Assembly: GCF_023284045.1 (NCBI RefSeq) | Contig: NZ_JAKIKQ010000002.1 | Location: 310,001 to 374,000, forward strand | Reading direction: 5' to 3' | Length of the DNA stretch: 64,000 nucleotides | From: Shewanella kaireitica | GTDB lineage: Bacteria > Pseudomonadota > Gammaproteobacteria > Enterobacterales > Shewanellaceae | In this document: piece after piece, positions 46,234 to 55,351 of the stretch | Layout: each line of letters begins with the position of its first letter | Numbering within the stretch: position 1 is the stretch's first letter | The notes under the pieces: generated by a model | What the model was told of the DNA's origin: nothing | Seen by the model: only the letters and a program-made list of their open reading frames with translations | Databases searched by the model: none | Made by a program: the position numbers and the translations under genes

Positions 46234-48015
46234 TTAATAAACGTCTTTTTGGTAACGCTTTGCTGCGCGTAGAGTCTCTAAGTACTCTTCAGCTTGCTCG
46301 GTAGTTTTGCCACCAAACTTAACCGCGACATCTAACAGTGCTTGGTGTACATCCTTTGCCATGCGCTCCGCGTCGCCACAGATATAGAAATGCGCACCAT
46401 TTTCTAACCACTGCCACAAAGCTTCACCTTGCTCAGCAATCTTGTGTTGCACATACACTTTATGTTCTTGATCACGAGAGAAAGCTAAGTCGATACGAGA
46501 CAGCTCACCGCTTTGCAGATACTGCTGCCACTCCGTTTGATAAAGGAAGTCTTGTTCAAAGTGTGGGTTACCAAATATCAGCCATGCATTACCTTCAATG
46601 CCTTCAGCAGAGCGCTGTTGCATGAATGCTCTAAATGGCGCAACACCGGTTCCTGGTCCAACCATAATCACTGGTGTTTCTGGATTTTCTGGCAGACGGA
46701 AGTGATTATTCGGTTCAACATAAACTTGCACTTGTTGCCCCTCTTCTGCACTGGCTAGGAATTGAGATGCGCCACCAAAACGGGCAACACCATCGCGCTC
46801 ATCTTCAACAAGAGCTACCGTCAGATGCACTTCAGATTCCACTTCAGCTTGGCTAGACGCGATAGAGTAGAGTCTTGGCGTGATACCACGAAGCAAGCCA
46901 ACCAACTGTTCAGCCGTCACTTTAGCTGGATGCTGACGCACCAAATCAGCGACTTGGTTATTATTGATGTATTCACGAACCCGTGCTTTGTCGTTACTGA
47001 TCTCAAGCAATACTTTACTTTGACTGAGCTCAGCCCAACCAGTCACAAGTCCAGGATAGAGCTGAGTTAGCTCCTTCTTATTGGTAAGCGCATCACGCAA
47101 ACTTAAATTGTCGTTACCCAAGGCCACTTGCTCGTCACCGTTAAGGCTCAAGCTTTCAAGCAGTTCATTAACTAATTGCTCATTGTTGGTGAACCATACC
47201 CCTAATGCATCGCCTGCTTGATAACTAATTCCCGATTCACCCAGTTCTATTTCAACATGGCGTACATCGCGATCAGAATCTCGACCTGTTAGCTTTTGGC
47301 TTACTAATAACTCAGCAGTGTAAGGCTTTTGCTTGGTAAAGCTTGAAGTTGCAGAGCTTGCTGTACTGCCGATTGAAACCACGCTAGCACCAGCACTTGT
47401 GATCAGTGGCTTAACTGCCTCAAGGACACTTTCCTGCCAAGCAGTAGCCAGCTCTTCATAATCAACATCACACTCAATAAGCGGTGATATAGCCGTCGCA
47501 CCGAGCGCTGCAAGACGAGCATCAAAGTCTTTACCTGTCTGGCAGAAGAACTCATAGCTTGAATCGCCTAAAGCCAATACGGAGTAATTAAGGTTATCTA
47601 ATTTGGGGGCTCGTTTTGATGACAAAAATTTATGCAGTTCGATAGCATCATCAGGTGCATCGCCTTCACCGTGTGTGCTAACAACCAACAGTAGCAGTGT
47701 TTCTTGCTTTAGCTGACGTGCTTTGTAATCGCCCATTGAAACCAAGTTAACGGCATAACCTTGCGCTTGTGCTTTCTCTGCAAGCTCAGTGGCAACACCA
47801 CGACCGTTTCCGGTCTGGCTACCATATAAAATAGTAATCGTTTGTTCTGCACTTGCTTGCGGTACCGCAGATGTTCCTTGCTCAGAAGTCGCTGCAAGGT
47901 AACCGCTTACCCAAGCAAGTTGTACGGCACTCAGTTCAGCTGTGAGCTGCTTTAGCTTATCGACCTGCCCAGAAGACAAAGGTGATGCGAGTGATGAAAG
48001 CTCTTTTAACAACAT
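46234..48015 (-). CDS. cysJ: Assimilatory sulfite reductase flavoprotein (alpha) subunit
   Basis: NADPH-dependent diflavin reductase of 593 residues. A flavodoxin domain binds FMN (TILYGSQTGNGRG, about 61-73). A connecting domain and FAD-binding segment follow (PRLYSIASS, about 385-393). The NADPH domain has VGPGTGVAPFRAFMQQR (about 453-469) and ends in a family-typical aromatic tyrosine (YQKDVY). It feeds electrons to CysI. It is first in the operon and divergent from pntAA. A 17-bp LysR-type dyad lies 81 bp upstream. Confidence 0.96.
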   Translation of the reverse strand: MLLKELSSLASPLSSGQVDKLKQLTAELSAVQLAWVSGYLAATSEQGTSAVPQASAEQTITILYGSQTGNGRGVATELAEKAQAQGYAVNLVSMGDYKARQLKQETLLLLVVSTHGEGDAPDDAIELHKFLSSKRAPKLDNLNYSVLALGDSSYEFFCQTGKDFDARLAALGATAISPLIECDVDYEELATAWQESVLEAVKPLITSAGASVVSIGSTASSATSSFTKQKPYTAELLVSQKLTGRDSDRDVRHVEIELGESGISYQAGDALGVWFTNNEQLVNELLESLSLNGDEQVALGNDNLSLRDALTNKKELTQLYPGLVTGWAELSQSKVLLEISNDKARVREYINNNQVADLVRQHPAKVTAEQLVGLLRGITPRLYSIASSQAEVESEVHLTVALVEDERDGVARFGGASQFLASAEEGQQVQVYVEPNNHFRLPENPETPVIMVGPGTGVAPFRAFMQQRSAEGIEGNAWLIFGNPHFEQDFLYQTEWQQYLQSGELSRIDLAFSRDQEHKVYVQHKIAEQGEALWQWLENGAHFYICGDAERMAKDVHQALLDVAVKFGGKTTEQAEEYLETLRAAKRYQKDVY

Positions 48016-48363
48016 TAGGACGGCCCAGTATCAGTATAATGCTGGCAAGCTTAGCGCCTCGCTAGAAAAGTAAAAAAGAATAAAAGATGATTTTTAATTC
48101 CATTTTGGAATATACAAAGGTCGAAAATTAAGCTACAAAAGTAACTGACATTTGAATGAATTCACTTTTAGTGGGCTTGATGACAGCAAACTTCTATCTA
48201 AAAGTGTGGCCTAGCGCAAAATTTTCAGTCTGACCAGTACCATAAACACGATATTGAAAAATATGCACTTGTGTCTAAATTCAGAGTCGCCACAATATGC
48301 AGCCTTACATATAAAAAATGACATCTGTCCCTACGAATGTCCTCAACTGAGAGGTTAACCTTT
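48016..48363. other. Divergent cysJ/pntAA regulatory region
   Basis: 348 bp between divergent operons. It holds the dyad at 48096-48112 on the cysJ side. No other site or gene was clear. GAGAGG lies 9 bp before the pntAA GTG. Confidence 0.5.
48096..48112. promoter_or_regulatory. TTCC-N5-GGAA dyad upstream of cysJ (CysB-type candidate)
   Basis: The same 17-mer AATTCCATTTTGGAATA as at 8064-8080 upstream of lrgA. It lies 81-97 bp before the cysJ start, where a LysR-type activator would bind. CysB is the expected regulator of cysJIH, so it is the first candidate. Confidence 0.6.
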
Positions 48364-49551
48364 GTGAAGTTAGGTATCCCCAAAGAAAGTCACGCTGGAG
48401 AAAGTCGAGTTGCACTTATTCCAGCCAATGTGGCCCGACTCCTAAAAAAGAATGTGCAAGTGCTGGTTGAAAGCAATGCTGGAAGTAAAGCCGGGTTTAC
48501 CGATGAAGACTATATCGCAGCAGGCGCAACTGTCGCCTCCCGTGAACAAGTCTTAAGTGACGCGGATGTAATTACTGTTGTTAACGCCAAAGGCGAGCAG
48601 CTTGCAGAGCTCAAGACAAGCATTAAACCAGAGCAGATTATCATCGGCATGATGGATCCTCTGGCGCAACCTGAGAATGCTCAAGCCATTGCAGAGACAG
48701 GAGCTACAGCGGTTGCGCTTGAGCTTGTTCCGCGTATTACGCGTGCACAAAGCATGGACATCCTCTCGTCTATGGCCACGATTGCTGGTTACAAGGCTGT
48801 GCTTTTGGCAGCCCATAAAGCACCACGTTTATTCCCAATGATGATGACAGCAGCAGGTACCCTCAAACCTGCACGCGCCTTCATTATGGGTGTCGGCGTT
48901 GCAGGTCTTCAAGCTTGTGCAACCGCTAAGCGTTTAGGTGCAGTGGTTGAAGCTTATGATATTCGCCCGGCAGCCCGGGAGCAGATCATCTCTGTGGGCG
49001 CAAAACCAGTAGAGCTAGATTTAGAAGCAGAGAATACAGAAACCAAAGGTGGTTACGCTGCCGAGCAAAGTGATGACTTCTTAAAGCGTCAACAGCAAGC
49101 AATGGCCAATGTATTAGCGCAGCAAGATATTGTTATTACCACCGCCGCCATTCCAGGTCGAAAAGCACCTATCTTGATCACTAAAGAGATGGTTGATGGC
49201 ATGAAAAGTGGCACCATCATTGTTGATCTTGCCGCTGAAACCGGCGGAAACTGTGAACTAACAGAAGTCGATAAAGAGGTGGTTTACAAAGGTGTGACCA
49301 TTCTAGGTCCATCAAATGTGCCAGGCAGCGCGGCAAATCACGCCAGCCAAATGTACGGCACTAACATTGAAAACCTACTTAAACTGATTGTCGACAACGA
49401 TGGTGTATTACATCTCGATTTCGATGATGAGATTGTTAACGACACTGTCGTAGCGCACAAAGGCGAAGTGGCAAGCGCCCGTCTACGCGATCTTTTAGGA
49501 CTACCAGCGCAGGAACCAACACCTGAAGCTGTTACACCGGAGGCTAAATAA
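48364..49551 (+). CDS. pntAA: NAD(P) transhydrogenase alpha subunit part 1 (NAD-binding domain dI)
   Basis: Soluble NAD(H)-binding component of 395 residues of the proton-translocating transhydrogenase. The GTG at 48364 (KLGIPKESHAGESRVALIP) aligns with the family start and has GAGAGG upstream; the ATG at 48337 would add nine residues. It carries the alanine-dehydrogenase-like fold with GVGVAGLQACATAKRLG (about 177-193) and AAIPGRKAP. It is shorter than E. coli PntA (about 510) because the membrane part is a separate gene, as in Rhodospirillum. The stop abuts the next ATG. Confidence 0.93.
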   Translation: MKLGIPKESHAGESRVALIPANVARLLKKNVQVLVESNAGSKAGFTDEDYIAAGATVASREQVLSDADVITVVNAKGEQLAELKTSIKPEQIIIGMMDPLAQPENAQAIAETGATAVALELVPRITRAQSMDILSSMATIAGYKAVLLAAHKAPRLFPMMMTAAGTLKPARAFIMGVGVAGLQACATAKRLGAVVEAYDIRPAAREQIISVGAKPVELDLEAENTETKGGYAAEQSDDFLKRQQQAMANVLAQQDIVITTAAIPGRKAPILITKEMVDGMKSGTIIVDLAAETGGNCELTEVDKEVVYKGVTILGPSNVPGSAANHASQMYGTNIENLLKLIVDNDGVLHLDFDDEIVNDTVVAHKGEVASARLRDLLGLPAQEPTPEAVTPEAK

Positions 49552-49827
49552 ATGGAAATTTTACTTTTACTGACCCTATTTATGGTCGCGGTATTCCTCG
49601 GCGTCGAGATGATCACCAAAGTACCGCCAACACTGCATACACCATTGATGTCGGGCTCAAACGCGATCTCAGGGATCTCGTTAGTTGGCGCACTTTTGTC
49701 AGCAGGTTCTGGTGCTGGGATTTGGGTCAACGTGTTTGGTTTTATCGCCGTGGTACTTGCCACAATTAATGTTGTTGGTGGCTACATGGTTACTAACCGC
49801 ATGCTAGCTATGTTCAAAAGGAAATAA
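49552..49827 (+). CDS. pntAB: NAD(P) transhydrogenase alpha subunit part 2 (membrane domain)
   Basis: Membrane protein of 91 residues with three hydrophobic helices, equal to the C-terminal membrane domain of E. coli PntA. VFLGVEMITKVPPTLHTPLMSGSNAISGI is the conserved transhydrogenase segment. It starts immediately after the pntAA stop (TAAATG) and ends 6 bp before pntB. With PntB it forms the proton channel. Confidence 0.92.
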   Translation: MEILLLLTLFMVAVFLGVEMITKVPPTLHTPLMSGSNAISGISLVGALLSAGSGAGIWVNVFGFIAVVLATINVVGGYMVTNRMLAMFKRK

Positions 49828-49833
49828 GCCACT

Positions 49834-51216
49834 ATGAGTACGACGATTATTTATCTCGCCTATTTGGTGGCTGCGAGCTTATTTATCTTAGGGATAAAAG
49901 GCCTAACCAAGCCCCGTACGGCAGTGAGAGGTAACCAACTTTCAGCGCTGGGTATGTTCATCGCTGTTGTTGTCACCTTGTTAGATCAAAGCATTTTAAG
50001 CTATGAGTGGATCATTGCTGGTGTATTACTCGGTGGCACCATTGGCGCAGTCATGGCGACCAAAATCCAAGTGACTTCCATGCCACAAATGGTTGCGATG
50101 CTAAATGGTTTTGGTGGCGGCGCATCACTGTTTATTGCACTCGCTAACTTCCTTGACCCAGAGTCAGCCACTCACACCGTTGCACTAATATCGATTAGCG
50201 CAACAGTGATTATTGGTGCAGTGACGCTTTCTGGTTCGTTTATCGCATTTGCTAAGCTGCAAGAGCTTATCTCCGGTAACCCGATAAAGGTGCCAGGCAA
50301 TAAGATCTTCAATGCCGTGCTGCTGATTAGTGCTGTTGGTTTAGCCATTGCTATTGTGATGGACCCAAGCAATATCAACCTGATTTACGCACTGGTTGCT
50401 GTATCTCTGGTACTTGGTTTACTGTTAGTTATTCCTATTGGCGGCGCAGACATGCCGGTAGTGATAGCACTGCTTAACTCATATTCGGGTATAGCAGCGG
50501 CAACCACTGGTTTTATTACAGGCAATACAGTACTGATTATTTCAGGGTCACTGGTTGGCGCATCAGGAATTATTCTGACGCAGATTATGTGTAAAGCGAT
50601 GAACCGCTCGCTATTTAACGTGCTATTTGGCGTGATGGCAGAAGGCGGCGAAACGGTTGATGCTGATGAGGTCTATGCAGGAAAAGTCACCTCTTCATCA
50701 CCTGAAGAGGTCGCCATGCTACTAGAAACCGCCGAGCGCGTTGTAATTGTGCCAGGTTACGGTTTAGCCATGGCGCAAGCGCAGCACGCAGTACGCGAAC
50801 TCGCCTCAGTAATGGAAGCCCGTGGCACCAATGTGCTTTACGCTATCCACCCAGTTGCAGGTCGTATGCCGGGGCACATGAACGTGTTACTGGCAGAAGC
50901 TGAAGTGCCTTACGAGCAGTTAATCGAGATGGATGAGATTAACCCGCAGTTTGAGCAAACTGATGTAGCGATTGTTATTGGTGCCAATGATGTTACCAAC
51001 CCTATGGCACGCGAAGATAAAGGTAGCCCAATTTACGGCATGCCAATTCTTAACGTCGACAAGGCGAGAACTGTGGTAGTGGTTAAGCGTTCACTTAGCC
51101 CAGGCTTTGCTGGCTTGCCTAACCCGCTATTTGCAATGGATAACTCAGTCATGCTGTTTGGCGATGGTAAAAAAGCCATTGTTGAATTAACGCAAAGCTT
51201 GAAAGAAGCTGACTAA
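49834..51216 (+). CDS. pntB: NAD(P) transhydrogenase beta subunit
   Basis: Membrane and NADP-binding subunit of 460 residues. The N-terminal half has about nine helices. The C-terminal domain III binds NADP(H) with VPGYGLAMAQAQHAVRELA (about 306-324), HPVAGRMPGHMNVLLAEA and GANDVTNPMARED. The complex makes NADPH from NADH using the proton gradient. It is last in the pntAA-AB-B operon; the divergent neighbour cysJ uses NADPH. Confidence 0.96.
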   Translation: MSTTIIYLAYLVAASLFILGIKGLTKPRTAVRGNQLSALGMFIAVVVTLLDQSILSYEWIIAGVLLGGTIGAVMATKIQVTSMPQMVAMLNGFGGGASLFIALANFLDPESATHTVALISISATVIIGAVTLSGSFIAFAKLQELISGNPIKVPGNKIFNAVLLISAVGLAIAIVMDPSNINLIYALVAVSLVLGLLLVIPIGGADMPVVIALLNSYSGIAAATTGFITGNTVLIISGSLVGASGIILTQIMCKAMNRSLFNVLFGVMAEGGETVDADEVYAGKVTSSSPEEVAMLLETAERVVIVPGYGLAMAQAQHAVRELASVMEARGTNVLYAIHPVAGRMPGHMNVLLAEAEVPYEQLIEMDEINPQFEQTDVAIVIGANDVTNPMAREDKGSPIYGMPILNVDKARTVVVVKRSLSPGFAGLPNPLFAMDNSVMLFGDGKKAIVELTQSLKEAD

Positions 51217-51234
51217 GGCAATATACAAATCTAA

Positions 51235-51259
51235 AAAGACCGCATTCGCGGTCTTTTTT
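51235..51259 (+). terminator. Terminator of the pnt operon
   Basis: Stem AAAGACCGC/GCGGTCTTT with an ATTC loop followed by a run of T, 18 bp after the stop. Confidence 0.92.
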
Positions 51260-51354
51260 TTAATCATAGGTTCATCTTAATTTGTTAAGCTTATGTATAA
51301 AAATCAGACTTAAAAGTAAATTTTACTTATACTGCATGAAACAGATACTGCGCT

Positions 51355-51673
51355 TATACCCGTGCTACCTGAAGATTCAGTGGGAATTTAATAGGCTTTA
51401 ATGACAGGTTCATTGCTCCATGCTGAACCTAAGCACCTACATCCATGTAGGCGAGGCATTGATTGCCACTAATGGTCGTTCCCTTAGTAAAATCAATAAC
51501 ACGGAGTAAAGTCCATGCTTTTTATATAAGAAGCGCCCATCGCAGAAGGCTTTGTACCTGCCGACTTCGTTGTTGCATGACTTAAAAGGGAATAACCATT
51601 TCTACATCAATGCGCCTAGAATTGAACCGGCACAATGCCTCTGAAACAAGTATTTTCAAGTAAAACGGGTATA
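51355..51673. mobile_element. MITE-like repeat, copy 1 (319 bp)
   Basis: Bounded by TATACCCGTGCTACCTGAAG on the left and an imperfect complement ending ACGGGTATA on the right. It aligns over nearly its whole length, in inverted orientation, with 59805-60068. Shared interior runs include GATTTTACTAAGGGAACG and ATTAAATTCCCACTGAATC (read as the complement here). It carries an extra insert of about 50 bp near its left end. No transposase is present. It ends 12 bp before the start codon of the next gene. Confidence 0.85.
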
Positions 51674-51685
51674 AATAAGAATAAT

Positions 51686-53056
51686 ATGAATCTAAACTTT
51701 ATTTCCACGCTCTCAGTCAGCTTGATGCTGCTCACTCCTTTAAGTGCTGTTCAGGCCAATGATGAGCCAGTTAAAACCGCTCCAGTTACTAATGAAGCTA
51801 CCCAGCAACCAGCGACATATCAATGGAGTGATAACTGGGGCATAGGAATTGGAATGCGCCGCGGCGATATTCCTTATGCCACAGAAGAAGATGAAGTGTA
51901 TGACACACTGCCACTTATCTATTTTCAAAATGACTATTTCTACATAAACGGTATGGAAGCCGCTGGCCACATTTGGAAGAACGATAACCACCAAATCAAC
52001 CTTTATACCCGTTTCCGTTTTGTTGATATTCCGCAAGAGTTGCAAAATGACACCCAATCTCAAGCATTCGATTTCGGGCTACAGTACCGCTTTGTAAAAG
52101 ATCAGTGGGATGTTGACTTGGCCTTTCTTTCTGATTCACACAAGCGCAGCTATGGTTATAGCCGAACCCAATACCTTTGGGAGTCTGAAGACTGGCGCTT
52201 AATACCCTACGCTGAATTTCAATGGAAAAGTGCTGATTTTAATCAGTTCTATTACGGCTTAGATCAATATGAAGTGGGTGGAGGCGTCAGCTTTAACGCG
52301 GGCATCAAGGCCCGTTACCATGTTGCCAGCAACTTATACTTACTAGGGCAATTCGGTGTCGGCCGACTAGAAGATGAAGTTTATAATTTGCCCAGTATTA
52401 ACAACCGTTTTCAGTATGAGTCCTTCTTTGGTTTTGGCTTTTTCCCCGAGTCAAAGAAAAAAAGTTATTCAGCTAAACCTGTCATAACCAAACAAGAAAA
52501 ACCAACTGAGTACATTCGTATAGCCCACGGCTGGGCAACACCATCAAACCTGAATGCCATACTCAAATGGCAGACAAAAACCGATCCTTACAACAACCAG
52601 ATGACCTCGGCTTTTTATGGAACACAGTTAACCGATACCTTGTTTACGCTACCGATCGATTTGTACTTAACCCCAGGTATAGTCTGGCACCATGATTCTG
52701 AAGTACAGGATAATATTGCTGAAGCCATTATCGCCGTTAAAGCTTATTACACTTTCGAGATTGGTCCGCGCTTTAGACTCGGTGTGGCCGAAGGCTTATC
52801 CTATGCCAGTACTGTGACCTATATAGAATCGAGTGAGCTTGCAGAGAAAGATTACAAACCATCGAAGCTGCTTAACTACTTAGATTTCTCTTTAGATGTC
52901 AATGTGGGTGATATTTTTAAATCTAGAGACATGGAGAACCTCTGGTTTGGTTACAGTATTCATCACCGCTCCGGCATTTTTGAGTCAAGTTCAGCCTTTG
53001 GCCGCATAAGTGGTGGCAGTAACTATCAATCGCTTTACCTGCAATGGCATTTCTAA
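51686..53056 (+). CDS. MipA/OmpV-type outer-membrane protein with a second C-terminal barrel
   Basis: Outer-membrane protein of 456 residues from the ATG at 51686, which opens a signal peptide (MNLNFISTLSVSLMLL, cleavage near VQA-N); an ATG at 51635 lies in the repeat element. The first half (about 30-255) is MipA/OmpV-like: NWGIGIGMRRGDIPY, YDTLPLIYFQNDYFYINGMEAAGH and a closing FFGFGFFP strand. After a lysine-rich linker, the second half (about 275-456) forms another set of beta-strands. It ends in HHRSGIFES...SLYLQWHF, which recalls the PagL lipid A deacylase His-x-Ser end, but this is a weak match. The double domain is about 170-190 residues longer than a normal MipA. Confidence 0.75.
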   Translation: MNLNFISTLSVSLMLLTPLSAVQANDEPVKTAPVTNEATQQPATYQWSDNWGIGIGMRRGDIPYATEEDEVYDTLPLIYFQNDYFYINGMEAAGHIWKNDNHQINLYTRFRFVDIPQELQNDTQSQAFDFGLQYRFVKDQWDVDLAFLSDSHKRSYGYSRTQYLWESEDWRLIPYAEFQWKSADFNQFYYGLDQYEVGGGVSFNAGIKARYHVASNLYLLGQFGVGRLEDEVYNLPSINNRFQYESFFGFGFFPESKKKSYSAKPVITKQEKPTEYIRIAHGWATPSNLNAILKWQTKTDPYNNQMTSAFYGTQLTDTLFTLPIDLYLTPGIVWHHDSEVQDNIAEAIIAVKAYYTFEIGPRFRLGVAEGLSYASTVTYIESSELAEKDYKPSKLLNYLDFSLDVNVGDIFKSRDMENLWFGYSIHHRSGIFESSSAFGRISGGSNYQSLYLQWHF

Positions 53057-53071
53057 ACGTTTTGAATAATT

Positions 53072-53100
53072 AAAAAAGGCCGCATTATGCGGCCTTTTTT
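53072..53100. terminator. Bidirectional terminator between MipA-type and rhomboid genes
   Basis: Stem AAAAAAGGCCGCAT/ATGCGGCCTTTTTT with a minimal loop, between convergent genes. Confidence 0.92.
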
Positions 53101-53120
53101 ATCTTTGTAAGCATTGCCTT

Positions 53121-54203
53121 TTATCGAGAAACCTTCACTTCAGGTGAGTTAAGCAGTGCCAAAATAGGGTTCGCTGACATCACTCGAGCCTTAAGCAATA
53201 AACCTATGATGAGGCCTGCAATAAAGCCACCAATGTGCGCCCAATAAGCAACCCCACCTTGTGCCGCCCATGCGCCAAAAAGGTTTATCAGTAACCAAAT
53301 AGCAAAGAATACCATTGGAGAGAGCTTCTTTTGGTAAATAACAAACATAAAGGTAAGGCTGGCATGTCTAAACCAAAGCAGGTACATACCAAATAAACCC
53401 GCTATGGCGCCACTCGCTCCGACCATAAAGATAGCTGAAGTTGGATCGGATGCAATCTGCGCAAAAGCAGCAGCAAAACCACATAAAAGGTACACCGCCA
53501 AAAAGCGTGAATGACCGAGTGCATCCTCTAAATTGTCACCCACCACATAGAGAAAATACATATTACCCAGCAGATGGATAATATCGCCATGCAAGAACAT
53601 ATGGCTTAGCAACGGCATCACCTGCTCACCCTGCATCACTAACGATGGCTGCATCGCAAAGTGATCGAACACCCATACTGTTGCCGGTTCGCTATAACCA
53701 TAAGCAAAGAAGATGATGATATTTAACGCGAGTAAAGCATAAGTAACCCACGGCTTACTCTTGGTCTTAAGGTTATACTCAATCGGCATCTGTAATAGAA
53801 ATTGAAACAGCCAAGTTTTAACACTGGTTTTCTGATTGAGTTGCTCTAGAGCTGCTCTTACTCTAGGAGATTGCACCACCTTTTCTCGTTCATGCTCATC
53901 AATCCACACTCCAGTGCAAGAATGGCAGACATCGACCTCTATCTGAAAGTCATTCATCAAGTAATAGTGCTGCATATTGCATTTACAGTGGCTGCACTGT
54001 CGAGATGATATACCCAAGTTCTCACCTAACGCGTTTTCAATACCGACATTGCTATTGCCATTATCAGCAACAGACAGCGCGCCATTGAGCTCGCCACTAT
54101 CAAACCAAATTCCGCCGCATTGAGTACAGCTATCCACTTCTTGACCATGAAAGTCAAACACTCGCATCGCTTGGCTATTACAACCAGGGCAGATGATTGT
54201 CAT
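53121..54203 (-). CDS. Rhomboid intramembrane serine protease with N-terminal zinc ribbons
   Basis: Membrane protease of 360 residues with two N-terminal TFIIB-type zinc knuckles: CPGCNSQ...CTQCGGIWFDSGEL (about 5-40) and CSHCKC...CHSCTGVWIDEHE (about 70-105). The rhomboid domain follows (about 150-345) with HMFLHGDIIHLLGNM, the catalytic serine in GASGAIAG and the partner histidine in AHIGGF. It cleaves membrane proteins within the bilayer; the cytosolic zinc ribbons may bind a partner or substrate. It lies 9 bp after the next gene upstream and forms an operon with it. Confidence 0.93.
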   Translation of the reverse strand: MTIICPGCNSQAMRVFDFHGQEVDSCTQCGGIWFDSGELNGALSVADNGNSNVGIENALGENLGISSRQCSHCKCNMQHYYLMNDFQIEVDVCHSCTGVWIDEHEREKVVQSPRVRAALEQLNQKTSVKTWLFQFLLQMPIEYNLKTKSKPWVTYALLALNIIIFFAYGYSEPATVWVFDHFAMQPSLVMQGEQVMPLLSHMFLHGDIIHLLGNMYFLYVVGDNLEDALGHSRFLAVYLLCGFAAAFAQIASDPTSAIFMVGASGAIAGLFGMYLLWFRHASLTFMFVIYQKKLSPMVFFAIWLLINLFGAWAAQGGVAYWAHIGGFIAGLIIGLLLKARVMSANPILALLNSPEVKVSR

Positions 54204-54212
54204 TTTATATCC

Positions 54213-54809
54213 TTATTCGACAGTAATATCAGCAGCTTCTAGCTCAACAGCTAATGCTTGGTAGTTATCTTTTAACATTGGCAGGGTTGATTCAGATACC
54301 CCTTTGGTTAGCTCTTTGAGCTTTTTTGCGCCAAATTTAGCACCGTAAAAGCGTGTTTCCATTTTGGAAATAATATCGGCAGATGCCATATAAAAACGCC
54401 GCGTCTCGGTTAAGAGCTGCGTTGGCGTTTCAAGCGTATTGGCGGAGTAACGCATATTTTCCCAAACAAAGGTGGCCATATTGGGGTGGATACTCTTTAA
54501 ATCATAAGGAGAGTTTTTCGCTACTGTATCTGCGTATTCATTGATAATGGTCACGTTGTCATTCACTTCATCATAAAGCGCATGCCGCAGATAATAATTA
54601 TTCTGTTTATTAGATAGATCATCAAAAATAATAGCTTGCGATAAACCCTCTTGAGCCGCGAGGTAGACACCGACGATGGTGGCAATAATCATAAATACTT
54701 GGCTAATCCAAAAACTAGTCTTTACTAACTCTTGATTATCTAATTTGGGGAAACGTTTGATAGGTTCTGCAGCAGCGCTGACCTGAGGTTTGACATCCAT
54801 TTCGTGCAT
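54213..54809 (-). CDS. Single-helix membrane protein co-transcribed with rhomboid protease
   Basis: A 198-residue protein with one transmembrane helix (about 30-52, ISQVFMIIATIVGVYLAA) and a helical C-terminal domain likely in the periplasm. No family is recognised. It sits 9 bp upstream of the rhomboid gene, so it could be a partner or substrate; that is inference. An in-frame ATG three residues later is also possible. Confidence 0.7.
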   Translation of the reverse strand: MHEMDVKPQVSAAAEPIKRFPKLDNQELVKTSFWISQVFMIIATIVGVYLAAQEGLSQAIIFDDLSNKQNNYYLRHALYDEVNDNVTIINEYADTVAKNSPYDLKSIHPNMATFVWENMRYSANTLETPTQLLTETRRFYMASADIISKMETRFYGAKFGAKKLKELTKGVSESTLPMLKDNYQALAVELEAADITVE

Positions 54810-55061
54810 TACTCCTTGATGCTGAATATTTAATTCATAACTCTTAAAATCTAGAACGCCGCAAGCATATACAAAAACAACTTTGCTCGCTATAACCTGT
54901 AAGAGTTTTTTAGAGCTGTACTCAATAGTATTTGGTACTCAATATACAAGAATATAGCGACCATTGTCAGCATCAACTAAAACGATAAATTTCACTTGCT
55001 TATCGCTCATTTATACATCAATATTGGTCATCGAAAGTTTAGTCAATATAAGTGAATTTAA

Positions 55062-55334
55062 ATGCTACACACCGCAGCTATAGAGCTAACGTCACCTTTT
55101 ATCGAAAACAGAAAAGAGACGCTAATTGATACTAATAGCCACTGGATAAAACTCACTAATGCGCAGCGATTTGCCTTTTATACCTTAGCGAAATTGGGCT
55201 ACCAGCTTTTGTTTGTCCGCAATGCAAATAATTGCAGCACTGCCGTTGCCAGCCAAGACAATAAACTCGCAACAATAGATGATGAAGGTGAGATTAATTT
55301 TAATCCAAGTATCGTACTAAGAGAGCAGAAATAG
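55062..55334 (+). CDS. Small conserved-looking cytosolic protein
   Basis: A 90-residue protein with an alpha/beta pattern (NSHWIKLTNAQRFAFYTLAKLGYQLLFVRN, about 25-55) and a polar C-terminus. No family is recognised and no membrane segment is present. It is convergent with the TetR gene, 17 bp away. Coding character looks real, but this is moderate confidence only. Confidence 0.6.
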   Translation: MLHTAAIELTSPFIENRKETLIDTNSHWIKLTNAQRFAFYTLAKLGYQLLFVRNANNCSTAVASQDNKLATIDDEGEINFNPSIVLREQK

Positions 55335-55351
55335 CCATACTCTGTTCCCGC

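Noticed and set aside
54356..54371. Third TTCCATTTTGGAA dyad
   Set aside because: It lies inside a coding region with no promoter nearby, so it is more likely chance than an operator.
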